From Terriglobales bacterium (GTDB taxonomy: Bacteria > Acidobacteriota > Terriglobia > Terriglobales > Acidobacteriaceae), in contig DATMAB010000005.1 of assembly GCA_035573675.1 (NCBI GenBank), positions 1 through 33,584 on the forward strand: 33,584 nucleotides of DNA, given 5' to 3'. Position 1 is the stretch's first letter, and each line of letters starts with the position of its first letter. A program made the position numbers and the translations under genes. Shown here piece by piece: positions 25,794-33,584 of this stretch. The notes beneath the pieces were generated by a model. It had not been told where the DNA came from. It made no database searches and was given only the letters and a program-made list of their open reading frames with translations.

Positions 25794-25795
25794 CA

Positions 25796-26104
25796 ATGGA
25801 CCGCATCGAGATGCTGACACAGTTCCTGGCCGAGAATCCCGGGGACGCGTTCGCGCGCTACGGGCTGGCAATGGAGTATTCCAAACTGGGCCAGGTGGAA
25901 AACGCGCTCGAGCACTTCGGGAAACTCCTCGAACGGCATCCCGATTACACCGCCGGGTACTTCATGGCGGCGCAGACCCTGGCCGCAGCCGGTCGTACGG
26001 ACGAGGCGCGCAGCATGCTGCGCCGGGGCATCACCTCCGCTGAGAACACCGGAAACGCGCATGCGAAGTCGGAGATGGAAGGGATGCTGGCCGAGTTGGG
26101 ATGA
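25796..26104 (+). CDS. Small tetratricopeptide repeat protein
   Basis: The 102-residue protein is almost entirely two TPR motifs (AFARYGLAMEYSKLGQVENA and AGYFMAAQTLAAAGRTDEAR), helix-turn-helix units that bind partner proteins. It has no signal peptide. The ATG at 25796 is chosen because the conserved helix MDRIEMLTQFLAENP starts there and everything upstream is heptamer repeat; a TTG at 25721 would translate through the repeats. No Shine-Dalgarno sequence is visible. It is divergent from the thioesterase and convergent with the SDR gene. Partner unknown. Confidence 0.8.
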   Translation: MDRIEMLTQFLAENPGDAFARYGLAMEYSKLGQVENALEHFGKLLERHPDYTAGYFMAAQTLAAAGRTDEARSMLRRGITSAENTGNAHAKSEMEGMLAELG

Positions 26105-26107
26105 GAA

Positions 26108-26135
26108 TGGCTCTTGGCTTTTGGCTCTTGGTTGA
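26108..26135. repeat. Heptamer tandem tract between convergent genes
   Basis: Four units, TGGCTCT, TGGCTTT, TGGCTCT and TGGTTGA, fill nearly all of the 34 bases between the TPR stop and the SDR stop. Confidence 0.65.
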
Positions 26136-26138
26136 AGC

Positions 26139-26969
26139 TCAACTTCCCTTCCTCGCTGCCAGCGCTTTCGCAATCACCTCGTCCGCCGGACGCAGCAGCC
26201 GCGCCATGACGTACTCCAACAGACGCGGAAAGCACTGATAGATCTTGATCAAGAGGTGATCCTTCCACGGCACCACGATCTCACGCTTGCCGTTCTTGTA
26301 GGCGTCGAGCACCGCGCGCGCCACGCGCTCGGCGGGGATGCCTTGGCGCGCCGCGGTGCCTAGTCGCATGCGCTCCCTGCCCTTAATGGCATTCACGGCA
26401 AAGTCGGTAGCGATGTAGCCGGGGCAGACGGTCAGCACGTTAATGCCGGTGCCGCGCAGTTCGATGCGCGCCGTCCTGCCGATGGCATTGAGCGCGAACT
26501 TGGTTGCGCTGTACGCGCCGCGGTAGGGAACGGCGATATGCCCGGCCACACTGGAAATGTTGATGATGGCGCCCGATCGTTGTTTCTTCATCCACGGCAC
26601 CACGGCCTGCATGCACTCGACAGCGCCGAACAGATTGGTGTCGAACATGCTACGGCAGGCAGCCATGTCCATAGTGGCAATGGAGTCGATCAGTCCATGG
26701 CCGGCGTTGTTGATCCACACGTCGATGCGCCCGAAGCGCTCGAGGACGGCGGCGACCAGGCGGTCGATGTCTTCGCGGCGGCGCACGTCACAGGCCAGGG
26801 CGAGGGTGCGCTCCAGGTGGCCGATGCGCTGCCGCGCGGCTTCGGCGCGTCCTGCGTCGCGCGAACTCAGCACCACGGACGCGCCGTGATCGGCGAACAC
26901 TTTCGCCAGCGCCTCGCCGATGCCCATCGAGGCGCCGGTAATCACAACCACTTTCCCAGCAAGTTCCAT
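26139..26969 (-). CDS. Short-chain dehydrogenase/reductase (SDR) family oxidoreductase
   Basis: The 276-residue classical SDR has the cofactor motif TGASMGIG near the N-terminus, NNAG (in WINNAGHG), the catalytic Ser in NISSVAG, and YSATK with Tyr and Lys. SSRD after the second strand would favour NADP(H) by its Arg. A C-terminal extension with hydrophobic residues (HLLIKIYQCFPRLLEYVMARLL) resembles membrane-associated SDRs of the DHRS7 type. ATG at 26969 is chosen; ATG at 26978 three codons upstream is equally possible, and neither has a ribosome binding site. Substrate is unknown. Confidence 0.9.
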   Translation of the reverse strand: MELAGKVVVITGASMGIGEALAKVFADHGASVVLSSRDAGRAEAARQRIGHLERTLALACDVRRREDIDRLVAAVLERFGRIDVWINNAGHGLIDSIATMDMAACRSMFDTNLFGAVECMQAVVPWMKKQRSGAIINISSVAGHIAVPYRGAYSATKFALNAIGRTARIELRGTGINVLTVCPGYIATDFAVNAIKGRERMRLGTAARQGIPAERVARAVLDAYKNGKREIVVPWKDHLLIKIYQCFPRLLEYVMARLLRPADEVIAKALAARKGS

Positions 26970-27052
26970 GCCGAGCATTGAATGGGGCCGCCGCCGGCAA
27001 GTCAAGCTGCAACGCTCAACGCCCAGGCGTATGCTAAGAGGGCCGTCTGCAC

Positions 27053-27661
27053 ATGGACTCGCTGCTCGCCATTTTCCCGCTCGACGTGGTGCTGTTTCCC
27101 AGCGCGCCGCTGCCCCTGCACATTTTCGAGCCGCGCTACAAGGAGATGATCGGGGAGTGCATCGCCGCCAAGAGCTCTTTCGGCGTGGTGCGCTCGCAGG
27201 GCGAGACGCTGGCCGAGGTGGGCTGCACGGCGGAGATCCTAGAAGTCACGAAACAGTACGACGACGGGCGGCTCGACATCCTCACCCAGGGCCGGCAGCG
27301 TTTTGAGCTGGTGGGACTGAACCAGGAGCGCGCCTTCCTGCAAGCTGAAGTGACGTACTTCGACGACGAGCCCGGCACCACGGACCGCCAGGACGTGGAG
27401 CGCGCCCTCCGGCTCTACCACGAGGTGCTGGAGGTCGCGGGCGTGGAAGCGCCGTCACCGATGCCAGGCGCCGGCGAACTGTCGTTCCAGTTGGTCGCGC
27501 CCCTGCCGCTCGATCTGGATTTCAAGCAGACGCTGCTGGGCATGCGCTCGGAACCGCAGCGCGTTTCTGCCGTGATTGAGTATTATCAGGCGCTGCTGCC
27601 GCGGATGCGCCGCTCCGTACGAGTGCGGAAGGTGGCGGGCGGGAACGGCCACGCCCTGTGA
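27053..27661 (+). CDS. Lon N-terminal (LON substrate-binding) domain protein
   Basis: The 202-residue protein is a stand-alone LON-N domain without the ATPase or protease parts. It begins LLAIFPLDVVLFPSAPLPLHIFEPRYKEMI, the strand-rich signature shared with Lon, and continues with DILTQGRQRFEL and the helical C-terminal half (LDFKQTLLGMRSEPQRVSAV). Such proteins bind peptides or act as adaptors; their role is largely unassigned. ATG at 27053 follows AGAGGG at 10 bases. Divergent from the SDR gene with 83 bases between. A separate promoter precedes the next gene. Confidence 0.9.
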   Translation: MDSLLAIFPLDVVLFPSAPLPLHIFEPRYKEMIGECIAAKSSFGVVRSQGETLAEVGCTAEILEVTKQYDDGRLDILTQGRQRFELVGLNQERAFLQAEVTYFDDEPGTTDRQDVERALRLYHEVLEVAGVEAPSPMPGAGELSFQLVAPLPLDLDFKQTLLGMRSEPQRVSAVIEYYQALLPRMRRSVRVRKVAGGNGHAL

Positions 27662-27684
27662 TCGCGAGAAGGGCACCGCCTCAG

Positions 27685-27712
27685 GAGACAGCCGCGCCGC
27701 GGGGCGTATAAT
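27685..27712 (+). promoter_or_regulatory. Sigma-70 promoter of the AAA+/VWA cassette
   Basis: -35 GAGACA (27685..27690), a 16-base spacer, and a perfect -10 TATAAT (27707..27712) in the block GCGTATAATCG. Leader of about 27 bases to the ATG at 27746. Confidence 0.55.
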
Positions 27713-27745
27713 CGCAGGCAGAAGTCTGCGGGGACCTGCTTCTTC

Positions 27746-29242
27746 ATGACCCTTCCTCAGACGCTCGGTGAGCTGCGCCGGAGCAGCGAATTCTGCGAGC
27801 AGCGCGTCCGCAACCGGCGGGTGAAAGACGAACTGCGCGAGAACCTGATCGCCAAGCTGCGCCGCAAGGAAGAAATCCTGCCCGGCATCATCGGATATGA
27901 AGACACGGTGCTGCCGCAGATTGTGAACGCCATCCTCTCGCGGCACAACTTCATCCTGCTGGGCCTGCGCGGGCAGGCGAAGAGCCGCATTCTGCGCTCA
28001 CTGACGGGCCTGCTGGATCCGGTGCTGCCTGCCGTGCGGGGTTGCGAGATCCACGACAACCCCTATTCTCCCATCTGCCTGACCTGCCGGGAGCGCATCG
28101 CTGCGGAAGGGGACGCGACACCCATCACATGGCTGACGCCCGACCAACGCTACGTCGAGAAGCTGGCCACGCCGGATGTGACGATCGCCGATCTGATCGG
28201 CGACATCGACCCCATCAAGGCGGCGCGCGGCGGCCACGAGCTCTCCAGCACGCTGACCATGCACTACGGCCTGCTGCCGCGCTCCAACCGCGGCATCTTC
28301 GCCCTCAACGAACTGCCCGACCTCGCAGGGAAGATCCAGGTCGGCCTGTTCAACATCATGCAGGAAGGGGACGTGCAGATTAAGGGCTATCCGGTGCGCC
28401 TGCCGCTGGACGTGGCCCTAGTGTTCACCGCCAATCCCGAGGACTACACGGCGCGGGGGAAGATCGTGACGCCACTGAAGGACCGCATAGGCTCGGAGAT
28501 CCGAACGCACTATCCGGCCACGCTCGCCGAGGGCATGCGGATCACCGCCCAGGAAGCGTGGACGGCGCGTGACGGCCTGCAACTGGTGATTCCGCGGTTC
28601 GTGGCCGAGGTCATCGAGATGACGGCCTTCGTGGCGCGCGAAGACAAGAAGATCGACAAGCGTTCGGGCGTGAGCCAGCGGCTGGCCATCAGTTGCATGG
28701 AGAACGCGGTTTCCAACGCCGAGCGGCGGACCATCCGCGGGAACGAGATGCTGGTGGTGCCGCGACTGAGCGACGTCTATGCCGCCTTGCCCGCTCTGAC
28801 CGGCAAGCTGGAGCTGGAGTACGAGGGCGAGATGCGCGGCGGAGACGCCGTGGCCCGCGAGTTGATCCGCACCGCCATCGCCCGGACGTTTGACGGCTAT
28901 TTTGCCGGGGTGAACCTGCAGCACGTAGTGCAGTGGTTCGATCTCGGAGGCTCGATCCGGCTGGACGAGGAAGTGGACGCCAACGAAGCCCTGGGCGGCC
29001 TGCGCCATATCGGGGGCTTGCTGGAGCAGCTCGCCCCGCTGGGAGTGAAGCCGAAGGATCCTCCGCCGCTGCTGGTGGCGGCAGCGGAGTTCGTCCTCGA
29101 GGGGCTGCACGCCCATCGCAAGATCGGCCGGAATGAGGAGCGTGTGTTCACGGCGGGCGAGAAGGCGGCCCGGCGGGTGGAGGTCAGCCCGCCCGAACCC
29201 AGCGACGAGCCTCCGGTGCGCCGCCGCCGGCCTTACAATTAG
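27746..29242 (+). CDS. MoxR/Mg-chelatase-like AAA+ ATPase
   Basis: The 498-residue protein is a MoxR-type AAA+ ATPase, a class that acts with VWA-domain partners to remodel or insert metals into target proteins. Walker A is GLRGQAKS (73..80), with the Ala before Lys seen in MoxR (GxxGxAKT). Walker B reads IFALNE (184..189): Asn replaces the usual Asp. Sensor 1 is Asn230 (FTANPED) and the candidate arginine finger is Arg247 (PLKDRIG). An insertion holds Cys100, Cys111 and Cys114 (CxxC), a possible metal site. Downstream, in the same direction, lie a secreted VWFA protein and a cytoplasmic MIDAS VWA protein. Chelatase activity itself is not implied. Confidence 0.88.
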   Translation: MTLPQTLGELRRSSEFCEQRVRNRRVKDELRENLIAKLRRKEEILPGIIGYEDTVLPQIVNAILSRHNFILLGLRGQAKSRILRSLTGLLDPVLPAVRGCEIHDNPYSPICLTCRERIAAEGDATPITWLTPDQRYVEKLATPDVTIADLIGDIDPIKAARGGHELSSTLTMHYGLLPRSNRGIFALNELPDLAGKIQVGLFNIMQEGDVQIKGYPVRLPLDVALVFTANPEDYTARGKIVTPLKDRIGSEIRTHYPATLAEGMRITAQEAWTARDGLQLVIPRFVAEVIEMTAFVAREDKKIDKRSGVSQRLAISCMENAVSNAERRTIRGNEMLVVPRLSDVYAALPALTGKLELEYEGEMRGGDAVARELIRTAIARTFDGYFAGVNLQHVVQWFDLGGSIRLDEEVDANEALGGLRHIGGLLEQLAPLGVKPKDPPPLLVAAAEFVLEGLHAHRKIGRNEERVFTAGEKAARRVEVSPPEPSDEPPVRRRRPYN

Positions 29243-29290
29243 TCCCCTGGTCTTGGTCTCGGGCCCCGATTCCAGCGAGGAGGAATCGCA

Positions 29291-31090
29291 ATGTTGCGCA
29301 ATCGTTTGCTCCTATGCCTGGGTCTGTTGACGATTTCCACCGTCACCCTGTTGCTGTACGCCCAGCAGTCCGATACGCAGGTGACGCCCGTCATCCGTGT
29401 GACCACCCGCCTGGTGATGGTGGATGTGATCGCGGTAGATAAGAGCGGCAATCCGGTGACCGACCTCAAGCCGGAAGACTTCGTGCTGGAGGAGGGCGGC
29501 AAAAAGCAGAAGATCAGCGTCTTCGGCCTGCACAAGACGATGAGCCCGGCGGCTCCGGCACTCCCGCCGAACATCTACAGCAATCGACCGGAAACGCAAC
29601 CACTACGGGGAGCCGTCACCATCCTGCTGGTGGACGGGCTGAATTCCCCTTTTCAGAACCAGGCTTACGTGCGGCAGAAGCTCATCGAGTACGTTAAGAC
29701 GCAGCACAAGCCTGGGCAATACATGGCGGTGTTGGCGCTAGGCAACGGGCTGTACAAGCTGCAGGGGTTTACAACCGATCCGGAGCTGCTTCGCCAAGCG
29801 TTGGAGAACTGGCGCCCGGAGAGCGCACGGGAGACGGCGACGACGCCTGTGGAGGTGCGACTGGGCAGTGTCCCTCCGGAGGCCATTGGCGCGCGAGGAG
29901 TCCAAGTTCGCGAATCAAATACCCTTCAGCGTCTTCGTTTTGCACTCGACCACTTCCAGCAGGAGGAGGCCGTCACCGCACTCGAGGTACGTATGGGGAT
30001 CACGCTGGAGTCCCTGCGTGCCATCGGGCGCATGGTTGCAGGAATGCCCGGACGCAAGAACCTGGTCTGGGTCTCGGCAGCCTTCCCGTTCACGCTTACT
30101 CCCGAAGATGCCTCCGTTACCTACACGCCGACTCGCGCCAATGACCCCACGGCGCCGCCGCCCATCGCAGAAGAGAACACGGCCTTCGCATATAGCCAGC
30201 AACTTCGCCAAGGCCGGGTCGATGAGATTCGCCGCACTGCGGCCCTGCTGGCTGACTCGCAGGTGGCCGTGTACCCGGTGGACGCGCGGGGCCTGATTGG
30301 GGCACAGCAACTCGCCGATGCGAGCCGCAGTGGGTTGAACGCCGCAGGTATGCTGCAGATGGGCCATGAGTACGGCACCCAGGTGCAGAGCTTGGGCGCT
30401 TCCATCACCTCGAACCAGGGCGTGATGCAGGACCTGGCGCAACAGACCGGAGGCCGCGCCTATTACAACCGCAATGACATCGACAATGCAGTTGCACTCG
30501 TTGCCAGTGACGGGAGTGCCTACTACAACCTGGGCTACTATCCGGACAAGAAGAAGTTCGACGGCTCGTTCCGCAAGATCAAGGTCACGGTCAGCCGTCC
30601 GGGCGTCGAGCTGCGCTATCGCCGCGGCTACTACGCTGTCGACCCGATGAAGATCGACGCCAAGCAGCGTGACGCCGAGATGCAGGCCCTGATGCTGCGC
30701 GGCTCCGGAGATGCCACCATGGTGACGTTCGACGCGCGCGTGGTGCCGCCGCTGACGCCGGCAGCGCAGGCCAAGGTCACCATTCAGTTCCTGGTACCGG
30801 CGAACTCGTTCAGCAGTGAAGAGACCAGCGGCGGCCGGCGCATCAACCTGGACTTCTTCGTGACCGCCCTGACGCCCGACGGCAAGGTGGGGGCGAACAC
30901 CGGGCAGACGGTGGACGCCACGCTGGCGCCGGACCAATTCGCGCAGGTGCAACAGCAGGGGCTGATGCTGCCGATGGAAGTGACTGTGCCGGCCGGCGTA
31001 TACGATCTGCGTCTGGCCGTGCGCGACAACCGCACGGGATACTTCGGCACGCTGAGCGCTCCGCTGACGGTGCGGCGTCCGGGCTCCTGA
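29291..31090 (+). CDS. Secreted VWFA-related Acidobacterial domain protein
   Basis: The 599-residue protein fits the family defined by TIGR03436, typical of Acidobacteriota. A signal peptide (residues 1 to about 24, LLLCLGLLTISTVTLLLYA) is followed by the N-terminal strand motif VTTRLVMVDVIAVDKSGNPVTDLKPEDF. A VWA-like domain begins ILLVDGLNSP; its metal site is degenerate (D115-G-L-N-S119 rather than DxSxS). It continues with IGRMVAGMPGRKNLVWVSAAFPF, LAQQTGGRAYYNRNDI and YYNLGYYPDKKKFDGSFRKIKVTV. The last part is an Ig-like strand domain. AGGAGG lies 8 bases before the ATG. It sits between the AAA+ gene (48 bases) and the second VWA gene (5 bases), so the three are probably co-transcribed. 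Exact function is unknown. Confidence 0.9.
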   Translation: MLRNRLLLCLGLLTISTVTLLLYAQQSDTQVTPVIRVTTRLVMVDVIAVDKSGNPVTDLKPEDFVLEEGGKKQKISVFGLHKTMSPAAPALPPNIYSNRPETQPLRGAVTILLVDGLNSPFQNQAYVRQKLIEYVKTQHKPGQYMAVLALGNGLYKLQGFTTDPELLRQALENWRPESARETATTPVEVRLGSVPPEAIGARGVQVRESNTLQRLRFALDHFQQEEAVTALEVRMGITLESLRAIGRMVAGMPGRKNLVWVSAAFPFTLTPEDASVTYTPTRANDPTAPPPIAEENTAFAYSQQLRQGRVDEIRRTAALLADSQVAVYPVDARGLIGAQQLADASRSGLNAAGMLQMGHEYGTQVQSLGASITSNQGVMQDLAQQTGGRAYYNRNDIDNAVALVASDGSAYYNLGYYPDKKKFDGSFRKIKVTVSRPGVELRYRRGYYAVDPMKIDAKQRDAEMQALMLRGSGDATMVTFDARVVPPLTPAAQAKVTIQFLVPANSFSSEETSGGRRINLDFFVTALTPDGKVGANTGQTVDATLAPDQFAQVQQQGLMLPMEVTVPAGVYDLRLAVRDNRTGYFGTLSAPLTVRRPGS

Positions 31091-31095
31091 CAGAG

Positions 31096-32337
31096 ATGAA
31101 GTTCGTCCGCTACAGCAAATATGTCGCCGACGCCGCCGGGGAAATGAGCCTGGAGGACCTGCTCAACGCCCTCTCCGACTACCTGCTGCAGAGCGGCTTC
31201 GAGAGTTCCTACCTGGGTTTCTACGAGATGCGCGGCGAGCAGACGCTGGACGAACTGCGCCGCGCCATCGAGCAGGCTCTGGAGTCGGGCGATCTGCTGG
31301 ACGACGTCCTGCGCGAGCAGATCGAGCGCCTGCGCGCCGAGGGCACGTTCGACGAGCTGGTGGAGCGGCTCATCGAGCGCATGGAGCAGGAAGACTACAT
31401 CTCCATCGATGCACCGCGCGAGCGGACCGAGGAATCCGAACTGCCGGGCCACGCCGACCGAATGGAAGGCCGCGCGCGCTTCGAGATCACCGACAAGAGC
31501 CTGGACTTCCTGGGATTCAAAGCGCTGCGCGATCTGCTGGCGTCGCTGGGACGCGCCAGCTTCGGGCGCCACGACACGCGCGACCTGGCCACCGGCATCG
31601 AGACCTCGGGCGCGCCCAAGCCTTACGAGTTCGGCGATACGCTGAACCTCGACATCACCGCCACGCTGGCCAGCGCCATCCAGCGCGAAGGACTGCACGT
31701 CCCCCTCAACCTGGAATACTCGGATCTGCAGGTGCACCAGTGCGAGTACCAGTCGTCGTGCGCCACCGTGCTCATGCTGGACTGCTCGCACTCCATGATC
31801 CTCTACGGCGAAGACCGCTTCACCCCGGCCAAGAAAGTCGCCATGGCGCTCTTGCAGCTCATCCGGACGCAGTACCCGGGCGACTCGCTCTCCCTGGTGC
31901 TGTTCCACGACTCCGCCGAGGAAGTGCCCCTGTCGCAATTGGCGCGCGTGAAGGTCGGCCCGTATTACACCAATACGCGCGAGGGCCTGCGCCTGGCGCA
32001 GCGCATTCTGGACCGCCAGCGCAAGGATATGCGGCAGATCGTGATGATCACCGACGGCAAGCCCTCGGCACTCACGCTGGAGGACGGCCGCATTTACAAG
32101 AACGCCTTCGGCCTCGATCCGCTGGTGGTCAGCCAGACGCTGGAAGAAGTGTCGAAGTGCAAGCGCGCCGGTATCCTCATTAACACCTTCATGCTGGCCT
32201 CGGACTACGGCCTGGTGCAGTTTGTGCAGAAGGTCACGGAGATGTGCCGGGGCAAAGCCTACTTCACCACGCCGTACACGCTCGGGCAATACCTGCTGAT
32301 GGACTACATGTCGCGCAAGACGAGAACCATCCACTGA
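31096..32337 (+). CDS. Cytoplasmic VWA domain protein (MoxR partner)
   Basis: The 413-residue protein has an N-terminal helical half (1..200) rich in acidic and Leu residues. A C-terminal VWA domain follows with a complete metal-ion-dependent adhesion site: D229-C-S-H-S233, RFTPAKK after it, and MITDGKP. There is no signal peptide. ATG follows five bases after the stop of the VWFA gene, without a strong ribosome binding site, suggesting coupling. Known MoxR systems pair the ATPase with exactly this kind of intact VWA protein, which is proposed to recruit the client through its metal site. Here the ATPase is two genes upstream. Confidence 0.9.
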   Translation: MKFVRYSKYVADAAGEMSLEDLLNALSDYLLQSGFESSYLGFYEMRGEQTLDELRRAIEQALESGDLLDDVLREQIERLRAEGTFDELVERLIERMEQEDYISIDAPRERTEESELPGHADRMEGRARFEITDKSLDFLGFKALRDLLASLGRASFGRHDTRDLATGIETSGAPKPYEFGDTLNLDITATLASAIQREGLHVPLNLEYSDLQVHQCEYQSSCATVLMLDCSHSMILYGEDRFTPAKKVAMALLQLIRTQYPGDSLSLVLFHDSAEEVPLSQLARVKVGPYYTNTREGLRLAQRILDRQRKDMRQIVMITDGKPSALTLEDGRIYKNAFGLDPLVVSQTLEEVSKCKRAGILINTFMLASDYGLVQFVQKVTEMCRGKAYFTTPYTLGQYLLMDYMSRKTRTIH

Positions 32338-32353
32338 CCCAAGCAGTCAGCGG

Positions 32354-32578
32354 TTATCCTACCTGAGGTTTCTTCGGGGCGGTGTCCTCGGCCACGAAGT
32401 TGACGGTCTTGTGGGTGCCGTCGCAGAACGGCTTGTTGGAGGAGTGCCCGCAGCGGCAGAGCGAGAAAGCGGGCTTGCCGGTCAGGTCCCATTCGTTGCC
32501 GTCCAGATCCACCAGCTTAACCTCACCCTCGACCCGATAAGGGCCGTTCTTCTTGACTACGATCTTGACGTCGGACAC
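32354..32578 (-). CDS. CDGSH iron-sulfur domain protein
   Basis: The 74-residue product has the CDGSH signature CRCGHSSNKPFCDGTHK, which binds a 2Fe-2S cluster through three Cys and one His (mitoNEET type). The N-terminal strand part is KNGPYRVEGEVKLVDLDGNEWDLTG. GTG at 32578 is preferred: GGAGG lies 5 bases upstream, whereas the TTG at 32605 has no such site. It converges with the VWA gene at a distance of 16 bases. Role likely electron or cluster transfer. Confidence 0.93.
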   Translation of the reverse strand: MSDVKIVVKKNGPYRVEGEVKLVDLDGNEWDLTGKPAFSLCRCGHSSNKPFCDGTHKTVNFVAEDTAPKKPQVG

Positions 32579-32644
32579 GAGCGCCTCCGCAAATCGAGCG
32601 AACAAGATAACACAGGAAGATTTCCCGGGGAGGGCGATGGGCGG

Positions 32645-33199
32645 CTAGCTGCCCGCGGCTTGCAGCCGGGACTTCAGCAGCAAGGCCTGTTCGTAGACGT
32701 GGCGCAGCTTTTCTGCGACCCCGGGCGGCAACGCCGGCTCGTTCAAGACGAGCTCGGAGGAGAGCAGGATGCCGGTGAGGGGATCGCTGAGCTGGGCGTT
32801 GAGTTGCGAGCGCACGGTGCGCAGGGCGATCTGCTGTTCGAGCACGCGGCGCCAGAGGCCGGCCTGAACGTCGCGCGCGACGCGCTCCGGAGAGCTGATG
32901 GAAAGATTCACCGAGACCGGGATGGCCATACCGGCGCGGGCCAGCAGCACCTCGGCGCCCGGGCTGTCGGCCTCCACCAGCGGCTGGTCCACGACCAGGG
33001 CTGAAAACTCCATCGAACGCAACAGGGTCGCCGCGCGGCGCACGCTGGCCGCGACCATCACCTTTTCGCCGACGGCCTGCGTGATGGCCGCCGCACACCG
33101 CCGGGCCATGGGAGAGGAAGTCACCAGCAGGATCATGCCCGAATGTGAAGCACGTCGCGCGCCAGAGTTCTCAGCAATGAAAACACGAGACTTAGCCAT
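32645..33199 (-). CDS. Receiver-like protein with histidine-less kinase dimerisation tail
   Basis: The 184-residue protein begins with a CheY-like stretch (GMILLVTSSPMARRCAAAITQAVG, then FSALVVDQPL with Asp71 in the phospho-acceptor place). It ends with a helix-pair region (128..180, LNAQLSDPLTGILLSSELVL...KLRHVYEQALLLKSRL). That looks like the HisKA dimerisation domain, but the phospho-accepting His position is Ala135. The acidic pair after strand 1 is also missing. It is therefore probably a pseudo-receiver/pseudo-kinase adaptor. AAGGAGG lies about 11 bases before ATG 33199. It follows the sigma-54 activator at the right edge by 42 bases in the same direction. Confidence 0.65.
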   Translation of the reverse strand: MAKSRVFIAENSGARRASHSGMILLVTSSPMARRCAAAITQAVGEKVMVAASVRRAATLLRSMEFSALVVDQPLVEADSPGAEVLLARAGMAIPVSVNLSISSPERVARDVQAGLWRRVLEQQIALRTVRSQLNAQLSDPLTGILLSSELVLNEPALPPGVAEKLRHVYEQALLLKSRLQAAGS

Positions 33200-33241
33200 A
33201 ACGATGCCGACCTCCTTCCCGGCGCGGAACGCGCTCCGGTT

Positions 33242-33584
<343 letters not shown>

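Noticed and set aside
24799-26135. Heptamer tracts as a CRISPR array
   Set aside because: Units are 7 bases, directly tandem, and differ between tracts; no spacers of 30-40 bases and no cas genes.

Overview
The window looks like a piece of an Acidobacteriota chromosome (Terriglobia-like). The strongest pointer is the secreted protein at 29291..31090, which reads as a VWFA-related Acidobacterial domain protein (TIGR03436-type). High GC, dense housekeeping genes and many small enzymes fit that. There are no phage genes, insertion sequences, CRISPR arrays or rRNA genes. One tRNA gene (Arg, TCT) is present.

Layout. At the left edge (1..1402) the 5' part of a sigma-54 activator gene points left. 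It diverges from a small secreted, barrel-like protein whose upstream region has a textbook -24/-12 sigma-54 promoter. Next come a nucleotide-sugar dehydrogenase (ugd-like, plus strand) and a convergent rpoZ-rho pair with a hairpin terminator between rpoZ and rho. Then, on the minus strand: an MFS transporter translationally coupled to a DDAH/arginine-deiminase-like hydrolase, comM/yifB, a large secreted Fn3 protein, two small exported proteins (one of unknown family, one DinB-like), a 569-residue orphan and a thiolase.

Between the thiolase and rmuC lies a compact plus-strand unit (15807..15991). It has a near-consensus sigma-70 promoter, a 12-codon lysine-rich ORF and an intrinsic terminator with a GNRA-type loop.

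From 16004 to 23782 runs a heat-shock/repair cluster on the minus strand: CIRCE operator, hrcA, grpE, dnaJ, rsmE, a UvrD-type helicase fused to a RecB-type nuclease with an Fe-S cysteine set, and rmuC. Upstream of it are an Mrp/NBP35 ATPase gene and the tRNA. The 24.8-26.1 kb stretch holds a thioesterase and a TPR protein, with a series of different heptamer tandem repeats in the spacers. After an SDR gene and a Lon-N-domain gene comes a plus-strand cassette (27685..32337): MoxR-type AAA+ ATPase, secreted VWFA protein and cytoplasmic MIDAS VWA protein. The right edge (minus strand) has a CDGSH Fe-S protein, a receiver-like protein with a kinase-dimerisation-like tail lacking its histidine, and the 3' end of another sigma-54 activator.

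Most worth following up: the micro-ORF transcription unit, the heptamer tracts (two of which abut start codons), the sigma-54 promoter/activator pair, the AAA+/VWA/VWFA cassette, and the helicase-nuclease plus RmuC genes in the HrcA-controlled cluster.
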